The notes beneath the pieces were generated by a model. It worked only from the letters and a program-made list of their open reading frames with translations. It was not told where the DNA came from and searched no databases. Below are positions 40,978-48,993 of a stretch of DNA of 64,000 nt, piece by piece. A program made the position numbers and the translations under genes. The number at the start of each line of letters is the position of its first letter. Within the stretch, counting starts at the first letter, position 1. This stretch comes from Spirochaetaceae bacterium (GTDB taxonomy: Bacteria > Spirochaetota > Spirochaetia > Treponematales > Rectinemataceae): assembly GCA_025358255.1 (NCBI GenBank), contig JANYKC010000060.1, positions 1 through 64,000 of the forward strand, given 5' to 3'.

Positions 40978-42144
40978 ATGATCAGGGACTTCAGCTTCTT
41001 TATTCCCGTAAAACTCGTTTTCGGCGAAGGCAAGCTTGCGGCCGCCGGCGAAGAGGTCAGGGTCCTGGGGAAAAAGGCCCTCATCGTCACGACCGGCGAC
41101 CTTTTCAAGAAAACCGGCCTTGTGGACCGCCTCGTCGCCAACCTCACCGCGAGCGGCGTCCAATCCGCCTATTTCTCCGACCTCTCCCCCAATCCCCTCC
41201 ACACCGAGATCGACGCCGCCGCGGCCTTCGGCAAGAAGAACGGCTGCGACGTCATGATAGGCCTCGGCGGCGGCAGCGCGATCGACGCGGCCAAAGGCGC
41301 GGCCATCGCTATCGGCCATGACCGGCCCATCTGGGATTTCTGCATGGGACCTGACCAGGCTGCCATCACCGCCAAGACCCTCCCCGTCGTCGCGATAACC
41401 ACGACCGCAGGCACCGGGAGCGAAGGGACCCAATGGGCAGTGATCACCAACAAGGCGACCCTGGAAAAACCCGGCATCGGTTCGGACTATACCTTCGCCC
41501 GGGTAGCCATCGTCGATCCCGAGCTCATGGCCTCCATGCCGCAGAAGATCACGGCCTCCACGGGCTTTGACGCCCTGGCCCATTCCATTGAAGCCTACAC
41601 ATCAACCCTCGCCACGCCCATCACCGACATGTACTGCGAAAAGGCCATCCGCCTCATCGGCAAATACCTGCGCAGGGCGGTCAAGGACGGCAACGACAAG
41701 GAAGCTCGCAACGGCATGGCCCTGGCGAACACCTTGGGCGGCTTCTCCATCGCGGTGGCCATCGTCACCGTCTGCCACGGCCTGGCCCATTCGGTGGGAG
41801 GCGTAGCGAACACGACCCACGGCGAGAGCCTGGCGGCCATGACGCCCCAGACGATGCGTTTCTCCATGCGGGGAAACCCCGACAAGTTCAAGAACATCGG
41901 GATGTTCCTCCGGGACGAAGTCGTCAATGTCGGACAGGATCGCCTCGAGGATTCCGTGCGCGAAGTCGAGCGACTCATCGCGGACGTCGGGCTAGCCAAC
42001 GGCCTTGCCAAGCAGGGCGTCAAGGTGACCGACATCGAGAGGATAGCCGAGGGTGTCATACGCTACATGGGTGGATCGATCACCATAGACCCGATGAACC
42101 CGGGACGTGACGACCTCATCGGGATCCTCAAAAAATCCATGTGA
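40978..42144 (+). CDS. Iron-containing (group III) alcohol dehydrogenase
   Basis: 388 residues with the family pattern: FFIPVKLVFGEGKL at the start, the NAD-binding GLGGGSAIDAAKG (about residue 95), TTTAGTGSEGTQWAVITN, and metal ligands in TGFDALAHSIEAYTS and VCHGLAHSVGGV. It interconverts an alcohol and an aldehyde or ketone. The start has AGGAGG at good spacing. It is the first gene of the operon controlled by the IclR-type site; its natural substrate is presumably a sugar-derived alcohol or aldehyde. Confidence 0.93.
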   Translation: MIRDFSFFIPVKLVFGEGKLAAAGEEVRVLGKKALIVTTGDLFKKTGLVDRLVANLTASGVQSAYFSDLSPNPLHTEIDAAAAFGKKNGCDVMIGLGGGSAIDAAKGAAIAIGHDRPIWDFCMGPDQAAITAKTLPVVAITTTAGTGSEGTQWAVITNKATLEKPGIGSDYTFARVAIVDPELMASMPQKITASTGFDALAHSIEAYTSTLATPITDMYCEKAIRLIGKYLRRAVKDGNDKEARNGMALANTLGGFSIAVAIVTVCHGLAHSVGGVANTTHGESLAAMTPQTMRFSMRGNPDKFKNIGMFLRDEVVNVGQDRLEDSVREVERLIADVGLANGLAKQGVKVTDIERIAEGVIRYMGGSITIDPMNPGRDDLIGILKKSM

Positions 42145-42149
42145 CGGCC

Positions 42150-43034
42150 ATGAACGACGCCTGGGCATTCGAGCATGTGCTTTCGGCGGGGAACCAGATC
42201 GGCGAGGCGCCGATCTGGGTTCCCGAGGAAGCCCGGCTGTATTGGGTGGATACCGAGGCTTCCGCGGCCTACTCCTTCCGGCCCCGCGACCGGGAATCCA
42301 GGAGCTGGCCGTTGTCGATGCCGGCGACCGCCATGTTGCGGCGTCGAGGCGGAGGCTGGGTCCTGGTCACCAAGAAGGGCCTTGCCTTCTGGGACCAGGT
42401 TTCCGGCGCCTGCGAATTCATCGTCGATCCCGTGGCGGAGAATCCCGACCTCTGTTTCAACGATGGCGCCGTGGACCGCCGTGGCGCGATCGTCGCGGGC
42501 ACCATGAACTTCAGGGAACACAGGAGGCCCGACGGCCAGGTCTTCCGCCTGGGGACTGGGCTCGGCCTTTCCTGCCTGGCGGGCGGACTCTCGGTGGCCA
42601 ATGGCATCGGTTTCAGCCTGGACGGCAGGACCATCTACGTCTCCGAGCAATTCGCGGGCCGGATCCTCGCCTGGGACTATGACCAGGAGGATGGCAGCCT
42701 CGGGAACAAGCGAGTCTTCGCGACGGTCCCCGACGACGAAGGCCTGCCTGACGGCATCATCGTCGACGCCGAGGGCTTTGTCTGGAACGGCCGCTGGGGC
42801 GGAGGCCGCATCGTCCGCTATGCGCCTGACGGCAGCGTCGACCAGGGCTGGCGCCTTCCGGTCGATACGGGGACCTCCATGGCTTTCGGCGGCGAGGACC
42901 TGGGCGACCTCTATGTCACCACCGCGTGGTACGGCCTGGACGAGGCGGGCAGGAAGTCCAGACCCCAATCCGGCGACCTTTTCAGGTTGAGGCCGGGCGT
43001 CAAGGGAACCGTGGAACCCAGGTTCGCGGGCTAA
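42150..43034 (+). CDS. SMP-30/gluconolactonase family protein
   Basis: About 294 residues forming a six-bladed beta-propeller. GEAPIWVPEEARLYWVD carries the first metal-ligand Glu, CFNDGAVDRRGAIVAGTMN the Asn region, LSVANGIGFSLDGRTIYVSE and DGIIVDAEGFVWNGRWGGGRIVRY the later ligands. The family opens sugar lactones with a divalent metal. In this operon it would hydrolyse the lactone made by one of the SDRs. GTG 42141 is an alternative start overlapping the alcohol dehydrogenase stop. Confidence 0.92.
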   Translation: MNDAWAFEHVLSAGNQIGEAPIWVPEEARLYWVDTEASAAYSFRPRDRESRSWPLSMPATAMLRRRGGGWVLVTKKGLAFWDQVSGACEFIVDPVAENPDLCFNDGAVDRRGAIVAGTMNFREHRRPDGQVFRLGTGLGLSCLAGGLSVANGIGFSLDGRTIYVSEQFAGRILAWDYDQEDGSLGNKRVFATVPDDEGLPDGIIVDAEGFVWNGRWGGGRIVRYAPDGSVDQGWRLPVDTGTSMAFGGEDLGDLYVTTAWYGLDEAGRKSRPQSGDLFRLRPGVKGTVEPRFAG

Positions 43035-43051
43035 AGAGGCAGGAGCAAAGC

Positions 43052-43831
43052 ATGAAGGGAAAAAGCGACCTGACTTTCGACTTCAGCGGCAGGACCGCCA
43101 TTGTCACCGGGGCCACGAAGGGCATCGGGAGGGACATAGCCCTCGCCCTTGCCGCGGCAGGCGCGACCGTAGCCGCCACGGGGAGGAACGCGGAGGAACT
43201 GGCCTCCCTCGCGCGGGAGATACAGGCCTCGGGCGGAGCGTGCATCGTGTACCCGGCTGACCTGGCGAAGGCCGGGGACGCCGTGGCGATGGCCGAGCAC
43301 TTTTGCGCCGCCCTGGGCAGGGTGGACATACTGGTCAACAACGCAGGCATCAGTTTCCCTGAACTCCTCGTCGACCTCGACATCGACCATTGGGACACGA
43401 CCCTGAACGTAAACCTCCGCGCGCCGGCCCTCGTCACCAAGGTGGTCGCCCGGGGCATGATCTCGGCAATGAAAGGCATAATTATCAATATTTCAAGCAA
43501 CGCCTGCATGGCAGGCATCGACGCCCACGCCGCCTATTGCGCGAGCAAGTTCGGCCTCGATGGCCTGACCAAGGTCATGGCCTGCGAGCTTGGGCCGCAC
43601 GGCATCCGGGTGAACGCGGTCGCGCCCACCGTCGTGCTGACGCCGATGGGCACCCAGGTCTGGGGCGACCCGGCCAAGGCCGCCCCCGTCAAGGCGCGCA
43701 TCCCCCTCGGGCGCTTCGCCTTGCCCTCCGAGATCACGGGCGCCGTGCTTTTCCTGGCTTCCGACGCCGCATCGATGATACACGGCGAAACACTGCTCAT
43801 AGATGGGGGAGTCAATGCCAAGCTCTACTGA
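43052..43831 (+). CDS. Short-chain dehydrogenase/reductase (SDR) 1
   Basis: 259 residues. The cofactor motif is TGATKGIG, the NNAG motif is ILVNNAGIS, the catalytic Ser is in INISSNA, and YCASK holds the Tyr and Lys. The C-terminal GETLLIDGGVNAKLY is typical of classical SDRs. No acidic residue after beta2 is evident (TGRNAEEL), so NADP may be used. The start has AGGAG. It overlaps the second SDR by 17 bp. It is a candidate sugar dehydrogenase of the pathway. Confidence 0.93.
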   Translation: MKGKSDLTFDFSGRTAIVTGATKGIGRDIALALAAAGATVAATGRNAEELASLAREIQASGGACIVYPADLAKAGDAVAMAEHFCAALGRVDILVNNAGISFPELLVDLDIDHWDTTLNVNLRAPALVTKVVARGMISAMKGIIINISSNACMAGIDAHAAYCASKFGLDGLTKVMACELGPHGIRVNAVAPTVVLTPMGTQVWGDPAKAAPVKARIPLGRFALPSEITGAVLFLASDAASMIHGETLLIDGGVNAKLY

Positions 43832-44561
43832 AAAAAAGACCGCCCTGGTCACCGGCGCCGCCGGGACCCTGGGCCTGACCGTCACCAAGGCCCTCCTTGG
43901 CAAAGGCCACCGCGTGGTGATGGCCGACATCGACCAGGCAAGGCTGGACGAGCTGGCTGCGGGCCTCGGACCCGACGCCTTCCCCATCGCCTTCAACCTG
44001 GGCGACGCGGCAGACGTGGCGCGGGCCTGGAAGACCATCGAGGATAAGTTCGGCGGAGTCGACATACTCGTGAACAACGCCGGCATCCTCACGAACAACA
44101 AGGTCGAGTCGACGAGCCCGGAGGAATGGCAGCGGGTGATGAACATCAACGTCAACGGCGTGTTCTACCTGACCCAGCTGGCCGTTCCGGGGATGAAACG
44201 CAAGAGATGGGGGAGAATCGTCAACACGTCATCGCTGGCGGCCAAGTCCGGCGGCATCACGGCGGGGACCGCCTATTCCACATCCAAGGGCGCCATCATC
44301 TCCTTCACCTTCTCCCTCGCCGCGGAGCTGGCCGCCTTCGGGATCACCGCCAACGGGATAGCGCCCGCATATGTCCGGACACCCATGGTGACCGCCCAGC
44401 TCAATGACCAGCAACGCGCCGACGTGATCGCCAAGATCCCCGTGGGGCGCTTTTGCGAACCGGAGGAATTCGCCCATGTCGTGCTTTTCCTCGTGGATGA
44501 GCTTGCGGGATTCATCACCGGAGAGATAATCGACCAGAATGGCGGCCTGCATTTCGACTGA
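43815..44561 (+). CDS. Short-chain dehydrogenase/reductase (SDR) 2
   Basis: 248 residues with TGAAGTLG as the cofactor loop, ADIDQARL after beta2 (an Asp that favours NAD), ILVNNAGILTNN, VNTSSLAAKSGG and AYSTSKG as the Ser-Tyr-Lys set. It overlaps SDR 1, and its stop meets the transketolase region. The different cofactor preference of the two SDRs suggests they act at different steps or in opposite directions, for example oxidation then reduction. Confidence 0.92.
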   Translation: MPSSTEKKTALVTGAAGTLGLTVTKALLGKGHRVVMADIDQARLDELAAGLGPDAFPIAFNLGDAADVARAWKTIEDKFGGVDILVNNAGILTNNKVESTSPEEWQRVMNINVNGVFYLTQLAVPGMKRKRWGRIVNTSSLAAKSGGITAGTAYSTSKGAIISFTFSLAAELAAFGITANGIAPAYVRTPMVTAQLNDQQRADVIAKIPVGRFCEPEEFAHVVLFLVDELAGFITGEIIDQNGGLHFD

Positions 44562-44581
44562 TGACGGGGAGAATGAGACAC

Positions 44582-45478
44582 ATGAAAGCGGAAAGAATAG
44601 CCGAGCTTGAGAGGATCGCGAAGGAAATCCGGAAACTGACCATCGACGAGATCGGCTACCTCGGAGTGGGCCACATCGGGGGCGCCATGTCAGTCGTGGA
44701 AGTCCTGACCCTCCTCTACCACGAGACCATGCGCGTGGATCCAGGCTATCCCCGGGATCCAGACAGGGACTGGCTTGTCCTCTCCAAGGGACACGCGGGA
44801 CCGACCCTCTATGCCACCCTGGCACTCAAGGGCTTCTTTCCCAAGGACTGGCTCCACAGCCTCAACAAGGGCGGAACCAAGCTCCCGAGCCATTGTGACC
44901 GCAACCTGACCCCGGGCATCGACATGACCACGGGTTCCCTCGGCCAGGGCTTCTCCGCGGCCATGGGCATAGCCTTGGGCCTGTCGATGGAAGGCCGGAA
45001 ATCCACGGTCTACGCCATCATCGGGGACGGCGAATCGGATGAGGGACAGGTCTGGGAGGCGGCGATGTTCGCCGCGCACCGCAAGCTCTCCAACCTCATC
45101 GCCTTCACCGACTTCAACAAGCAGCAGCTGGACGGCACCACCAAGGACATCCTCGACCTTGAATCGCTGGACGACAAATGGCGCGCCTTTGGCTGGTTCA
45201 CCCAGCGCGTCGACGGCCACGACATGGCCGCCCTGGACAAGGCCATCCAGGCAGCCAAGGCCCAGGCGGGGCGCCCTTCGATGATCGTCATGGACACCAT
45301 CAAGGGAAAGGGCTGCAACTTCGCGGAAGCCCTCCTGTCCAACCACAACATGAGCTTCGGCATGGACGAGGCAAGGGCGGCCATCGCCGCCCTCGGCGGC
45401 GCCGCCCTCGGCGGCGATGCCCTCGGCGGCGATGCCCTCGGCGGCGATGCCCTCGGCGGCGATGCCCTCGGCGATTGA
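44582..45478 (+). CDS. Transketolase N-terminal (thiamine-pyrophosphate) subunit
   Basis: 298 residues: GVGHIGGAMSVVEVLTLLYHETMRVDPGYP, LVLSKGHAGPTLYATLALKGF, TGSLGQGFSAAMGIALG and the ThDP/Mg motif GDGESDEGQVWEAAMFAAHRKLSNLIAFTDFNKQQLDG. It is the N-terminal half of transketolase, as in split bacterial enzymes. The last 29 residues are a GGDAL repeat with no counterpart in the family. It pairs with the next gene to transfer two-carbon units between sugars. The most likely start is Met at 44582; ATGs at 44561 and 44573 are possible. Confidence 0.93.
   Translation: MKAERIAELERIAKEIRKLTIDEIGYLGVGHIGGAMSVVEVLTLLYHETMRVDPGYPRDPDRDWLVLSKGHAGPTLYATLALKGFFPKDWLHSLNKGGTKLPSHCDRNLTPGIDMTTGSLGQGFSAAMGIALGLSMEGRKSTVYAIIGDGESDEGQVWEAAMFAAHRKLSNLIAFTDFNKQQLDGTTKDILDLESLDDKWRAFGWFTQRVDGHDMAALDKAIQAAKAQAGRPSMIVMDTIKGKGCNFAEALLSNHNMSFGMDEARAAIAALGGAALGGDALGGDALGGDALGGDALGD
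45389..45476. repeat. 15-bp in-frame tandem repeat at the transketolase N-subunit end
   Basis: About five copies of ggcggcgatgccctc (GGDAL), the first with a GCC in place of GAT, run up to the stop codon and form the whole C-terminal tail. Confidence 0.9.
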
Positions 45479-45491
45479 AGGAAGGGAAAAC

Positions 45492-46433
45492 ATGGAAAGC
45501 AAGGAAATGCGAGCCGCGTACGCGGATACCCTCATCGAGCTGGCCACCACCAACCGCGACATCGTCGTCCTCGAGGCCGACCTGATGCGCGCCACCGGAA
45601 CGGGATCCTTCCAGAAGCTCTTCCCGGACCGCCTCGTCAATGTCGGCGTCGCCGAGGCCAACATGGTCGGCGTTGCCTCCGGATTGTCGGCCACGGGCAA
45701 GATACCCTTCGCCTCGACCTTCGCCTGCTTCGCGTCCCGCCGCGTCTTCGACCAGTTCTTCCTATCGGCGAATTACGCGCGCCTCAACGTGAAGCTTGTG
45801 GGCACGGATCCCGGCGTCACGGCCGCCTACAACGGCGGCACCCACATGCCCTTCGAGGACCTTGGACTCATGCGCACGATCCCGGGCCTCACCATCGTGG
45901 AGCCCTCCGACCCCGCCTCATGCGCGGCCTTTGTCCGCCTCGCCGCGGCGATGTACGGCTGCGTCTACCTTCGCCTGCCCAGGAAGGCCGCGGCCTTCCT
46001 CTACCCCGCCGGCGAGAAGTTCGAGTTCGGCCGCGCCAAGCGCCTCAAGGAGGGGAAGGACCTTGTGTTCGCCGCCCTCGGCTCCCTCATGGTCGGGGAA
46101 TGCCTCAAGGCGGCGCAGGTCCTCGCCGGCGAGGGCGTGGAGGCAGGTGTGGTCGATGTCCTGTGCCTCAAGCCCCTGGACGAAGTGACGATACTCACCG
46201 CGGCCAAGGCCACCGGCAGGATCATCAGCGCCGAGAACCACCAGGTGATGGGCGGACTCGGCAGCGCCATCGCGGAACTCCTCGCGGAGCATCGCTTCGG
46301 TGGCGGCTTCAAGCGCATCGGCATACGGGACGAGTTCGGCGAGGTCGGCACCCAGGACTACCTCGTGAAGCGATTCGGCCTCGGCGCCCCGGACCTCGCC
46401 GATGCGGCAAGGAAGCTCATGAAGGAAAGCTGA
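45492..46433 (+). CDS. Transketolase C-terminal (pyrimidine-binding) subunit
   Basis: 313 residues: MRAAYADTLIELATTNRDIVVLEADLMRATGTGSF, NVGVAEANMVGVASGLSATGKIPFASTFACFASRR, GTDPGVTAAYNGGTHMPFEDLGLMRTIPGLTI, then the C-terminal domain ISAENHQVMGGLGSAIAELLAEH. It completes the split transketolase with the preceding gene, 13 bp away. GGAAGGG precedes the start. Last gene of the catabolic operon; it converges on the Nramp gene with only 7 bp between. Confidence 0.95.
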   Translation: MESKEMRAAYADTLIELATTNRDIVVLEADLMRATGTGSFQKLFPDRLVNVGVAEANMVGVASGLSATGKIPFASTFACFASRRVFDQFFLSANYARLNVKLVGTDPGVTAAYNGGTHMPFEDLGLMRTIPGLTIVEPSDPASCAAFVRLAAAMYGCVYLRLPRKAAAFLYPAGEKFEFGRAKRLKEGKDLVFAALGSLMVGECLKAAQVLAGEGVEAGVVDVLCLKPLDEVTILTAAKATGRIISAENHQVMGGLGSAIAELLAEHRFGGGFKRIGIRDEFGEVGTQDYLVKRFGLGAPDLADAARKLMKES

Positions 46434-46440
46434 GCCCGGC

Positions 46441-47700
46441 TCAGGCGCGCAGGAAGGGCATCACGAAGAACAGCAGGTTCATCCCGAGGAGGACGGCTGC
46501 CGTCGTCCACCCTATGATGTTCTCGGATCTCCGGTTGACGTGCTCTCCCATCACTTCCTTCTTGTTCACGATGAGGAGCATCGAGATGAGGACGACGGGG
46601 AGGAGGATGCCGTTGATGACCTGGGACCAGATCGTGATCTTGATGAGGGGCGCATCCGGCAGGAGGATGATCCCGACCGACACGGCCAGGATTATCGTGA
46701 ACAAGGTGTAGAACTGCGGCGCTTCCTTCCACTTCTTGTCTATCCCCGCCTCGAAGCCGAAGGCCTCGCAGACATAGAAGGCCGTGGCTAGCGGCAGGAT
46801 GGTCGCCGAGAAGACCGAGGCCACGAAGAGGCCGGCGGCGAAGATGATCGAGGCGGCGCTGCCCGCAAGCGGCCGCAGCGCGACGGCGGCGTCCTTGGCC
46901 TCCTCTATCCTGATGCCGTTCACGTGCAGGGTCGCCGCGCAGGCAACGATGATGAAGAAGGCGACCACGACCGTGATGCAGGCGCCGATGACGACATCCC
47001 ACAGGGTATAGCGGTAATCCTTCATCTGCAGCCCTTTCTCGATGACGGCCGACTGCATGTAGAACTGCATCCATGGCGCGATCGTCGTGCCGACTATGCC
47101 TATCACCATCGTGAGGTAGGGGAAGTCGAACCTCACGTCGGGATGGACCATCGCGTGGCCTATCTGGCTCCAGTCGGGCTTCCCGAGGATGGCCGAGACG
47201 ACATAGGAGAGGAGGAAGAAGGAGAAGACGAGGAAGATCCTCTCCGAGGACTTGTAGGTGCCCTTCACGACGAGGAGCCATACCGCGACGGCCGAGATCG
47301 GCACGGCGATGTACTTGCTCACCCCGAGCGCCTGCATGGAACCGGCGACGCCGGCGAACTCCGTGGTTGTGTTGCCGATGTCCGCGAGGATGAGGCCGAT
47401 GAAGATGAAGAAGGTCACCTTGACGCCCGCGTTCTCCCGGATGAGGTCCGCGAGGCCCTTGCCCGTCACGATGCCCATGCGGGCGTTCATCTCCTGGATG
47501 ACGATGAGGACGACGAGGGCGGGGACAAGGGTCCACAGGATGTGGTAGCCGTAGGTGGCGCCCGCGACCGAGTAGGTCGTGATGCCCCCCGCGTCATTGT
47601 CGACGGAGCCCGTCACGATACCCGGACCGAGGACGGCCAGGAAGACGGCCACGTTCCTGAACCAGGCTGATTCCCTGAGCTTCTTGAGCATTGTGTACAC
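46441..47700 (-). CDS. Nramp-related metal transporter with non-canonical metal site
   Basis: 419 residues and about eleven membrane helices. TM1 reads GPGIVTGSVDNDAGGITTYSVAGA, so the DPGN metal motif of Mn2+/Fe2+ Nramps is DNDAG. TM6 reads TTIAPWMQFYMQSAV, lacking the MPH motif whose Met favours transition metals. Such changes occur in Nramp-related Mg2+ transporters. It follows a soluble MgtE-N/CBS gene by 7 bp and a CorA-like gene, which supports Mg2+ or another hard cation. Transport remains to be shown. Confidence 0.88.
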   Translation of the reverse strand: MYTMLKKLRESAWFRNVAVFLAVLGPGIVTGSVDNDAGGITTYSVAGATYGYHILWTLVPALVVLIVIQEMNARMGIVTGKGLADLIRENAGVKVTFFIFIGLILADIGNTTTEFAGVAGSMQALGVSKYIAVPISAVAVWLLVVKGTYKSSERIFLVFSFFLLSYVVSAILGKPDWSQIGHAMVHPDVRFDFPYLTMVIGIVGTTIAPWMQFYMQSAVIEKGLQMKDYRYTLWDVVIGACITVVVAFFIIVACAATLHVNGIRIEEAKDAAVALRPLAGSAASIIFAAGLFVASVFSATILPLATAFYVCEAFGFEAGIDKKWKEAPQFYTLFTIILAVSVGIILLPDAPLIKITIWSQVINGILLPVVLISMLLIVNKKEVMGEHVNRRSENIIGWTTAAVLLGMNLLFFVMPFLRA

Positions 47701-47707
47701 CTGCGCC

Positions 47708-48946
47708 TTAGCGCTTCTTCATGACATGCCCGAGCACATCCTCTATGACGATGGTCCCGACCATGCGGGCCTCGTCGTTGACGACGGGGACGGCGTGGAG
47801 CTTGTACTTGAGGAGGAGGTCGGCGATCGAGTAGATGTCCTCCCGGTCCTTGAGGGGGGCCACTCCGGAGTTCATGATCTCCCCGAGCCTCGTGCCGAGG
47901 TCTGAGACGACGATGTCCCGCAGCGACACGGTGGCGACATAGCGCCCCCTCCCGTCGAGCACGTAGACATAGTAGATCGTCTCCGCCTCGGGCTTGAGCT
48001 TCCTGAGCTCGAGGAGGGCGTCGCCCACCGTCATGGACTGGTTGAAGAAGATGTAGTCGGTGGACATGAGGGAACCGACCGCCGTGTCCGGATAGAGCAT
48101 GAGGTTGCGGACCTCGGCGGAGGAGGTGGTCTCCATCTCGGCCAGGAGGCGCTCGGCCTTTTCGCGCTTGAGCTCGTCGAGGATGTCGGCGACCTCGTCC
48201 GCGGGCATCTTCTCGAGGACGTCCGCCGCCTTCTCCTCGGAGAGGCCCTCGAGGAGGCCGACCTGGGCCTCGGGCTCGAGCTCCTCCATGACGTCGGCCT
48301 GGCGCTCCTCGTCGAGGGAGCTGAAGAGGGCGATCTGCGAATTGCGGTCCAGGTCCTCCAGGATGTCCGCGAGCTCCGAGGGGTGGAAGGTCGCGAGCCT
48401 CGAATAGGCGCGGGAGAGCTTGATCTGGGAGCGGGAGAAGTCAACGGCCTCGACCTCGTTCCAGAGGATGAGCTTGGAAGGCAGGCCTTTCCCGAAAAGC
48501 GACAGGACCGCGGCGAAGAAGCCCGCGACGTCCAGGCGGCGGAGGAGGCCCTCCGTGCCTACATCGACCGCCACGAGGAAGGCGCCTCTGGAGGCCACAT
48601 CGATCACGAGGTCATTGACCCGGACGAGCTTTCGCCCGTCCACGTCGACGATCTGGCGGTCCAGGAGATTGCGCCTGAGGGAGAGGTGGTTCTCCATCGG
48701 GATGGCGATATCGGCGGCCTCAGGGACGAAGAGCACCTCCTTCCGTCCCATGCGCGAGAGCCGGCAGGAATGGAAATCTATGGTGCGCTGCCGCTTGCCC
48801 TTGCCGACAATGGCCGCGACGATGCGGGGGTTCATCATGCCCACGTCGGCGACGAGGTCCTGGACCCTGCCGATGGACGACCCGCCCTCCTCGAACACGC
48901 GCGCTCCGAGGAGATCGCTGAAATACAATGCCTTCTTGCCGTTCAT
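47708..48946 (-). CDS. Soluble PRC-barrel/MgtE-N/CBS protein (no membrane domain)
   Basis: 412 residues. Residues 1-155 hold two PRC-barrel-like beta units (SDLLGARVFEEGGSSIGRVQDLVADV). About 180-285 is the MgtE N-terminal helical superhelix (FHPSELADILEDLD...MPADEVADILDEL). About 290-410 is a CBS pair (SLMSTDYIFFNQSMTVGDALLELR; HAVPVVNDEARMVGTIVIEDVL). The MgtE channel domain (five TM) is missing. In MgtE the N and CBS domains bind Mg2+ and gate the pore, so this may sense Mg2+ for the Nramp-related partner encoded 7 bp downstream. The start at 48946 has GGAGGG. Confidence 0.88.
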   Translation of the reverse strand: MNGKKALYFSDLLGARVFEEGGSSIGRVQDLVADVGMMNPRIVAAIVGKGKRQRTIDFHSCRLSRMGRKEVLFVPEAADIAIPMENHLSLRRNLLDRQIVDVDGRKLVRVNDLVIDVASRGAFLVAVDVGTEGLLRRLDVAGFFAAVLSLFGKGLPSKLILWNEVEAVDFSRSQIKLSRAYSRLATFHPSELADILEDLDRNSQIALFSSLDEERQADVMEELEPEAQVGLLEGLSEEKAADVLEKMPADEVADILDELKREKAERLLAEMETTSSAEVRNLMLYPDTAVGSLMSTDYIFFNQSMTVGDALLELRKLKPEAETIYYVYVLDGRGRYVATVSLRDIVVSDLGTRLGEIMNSGVAPLKDREDIYSIADLLLKYKLHAVPVVNDEARMVGTIVIEDVLGHVMKKR

Positions 48947-48993
48947 GGCTCCCTCCACATGGCGAGGGAAGCGGCAGCCAGGGGCACCATGGC

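Noticed and set aside
30352-46433. Sulfoquinovose degradation (sulfo-ED or sulfo-TK) cluster
   Set aside because: SDR, lactonase and transketolase fit parts of these, but no sulfoquinovosidase, isomerase, dehydratase, aldolase or sulfonate exporter is present.
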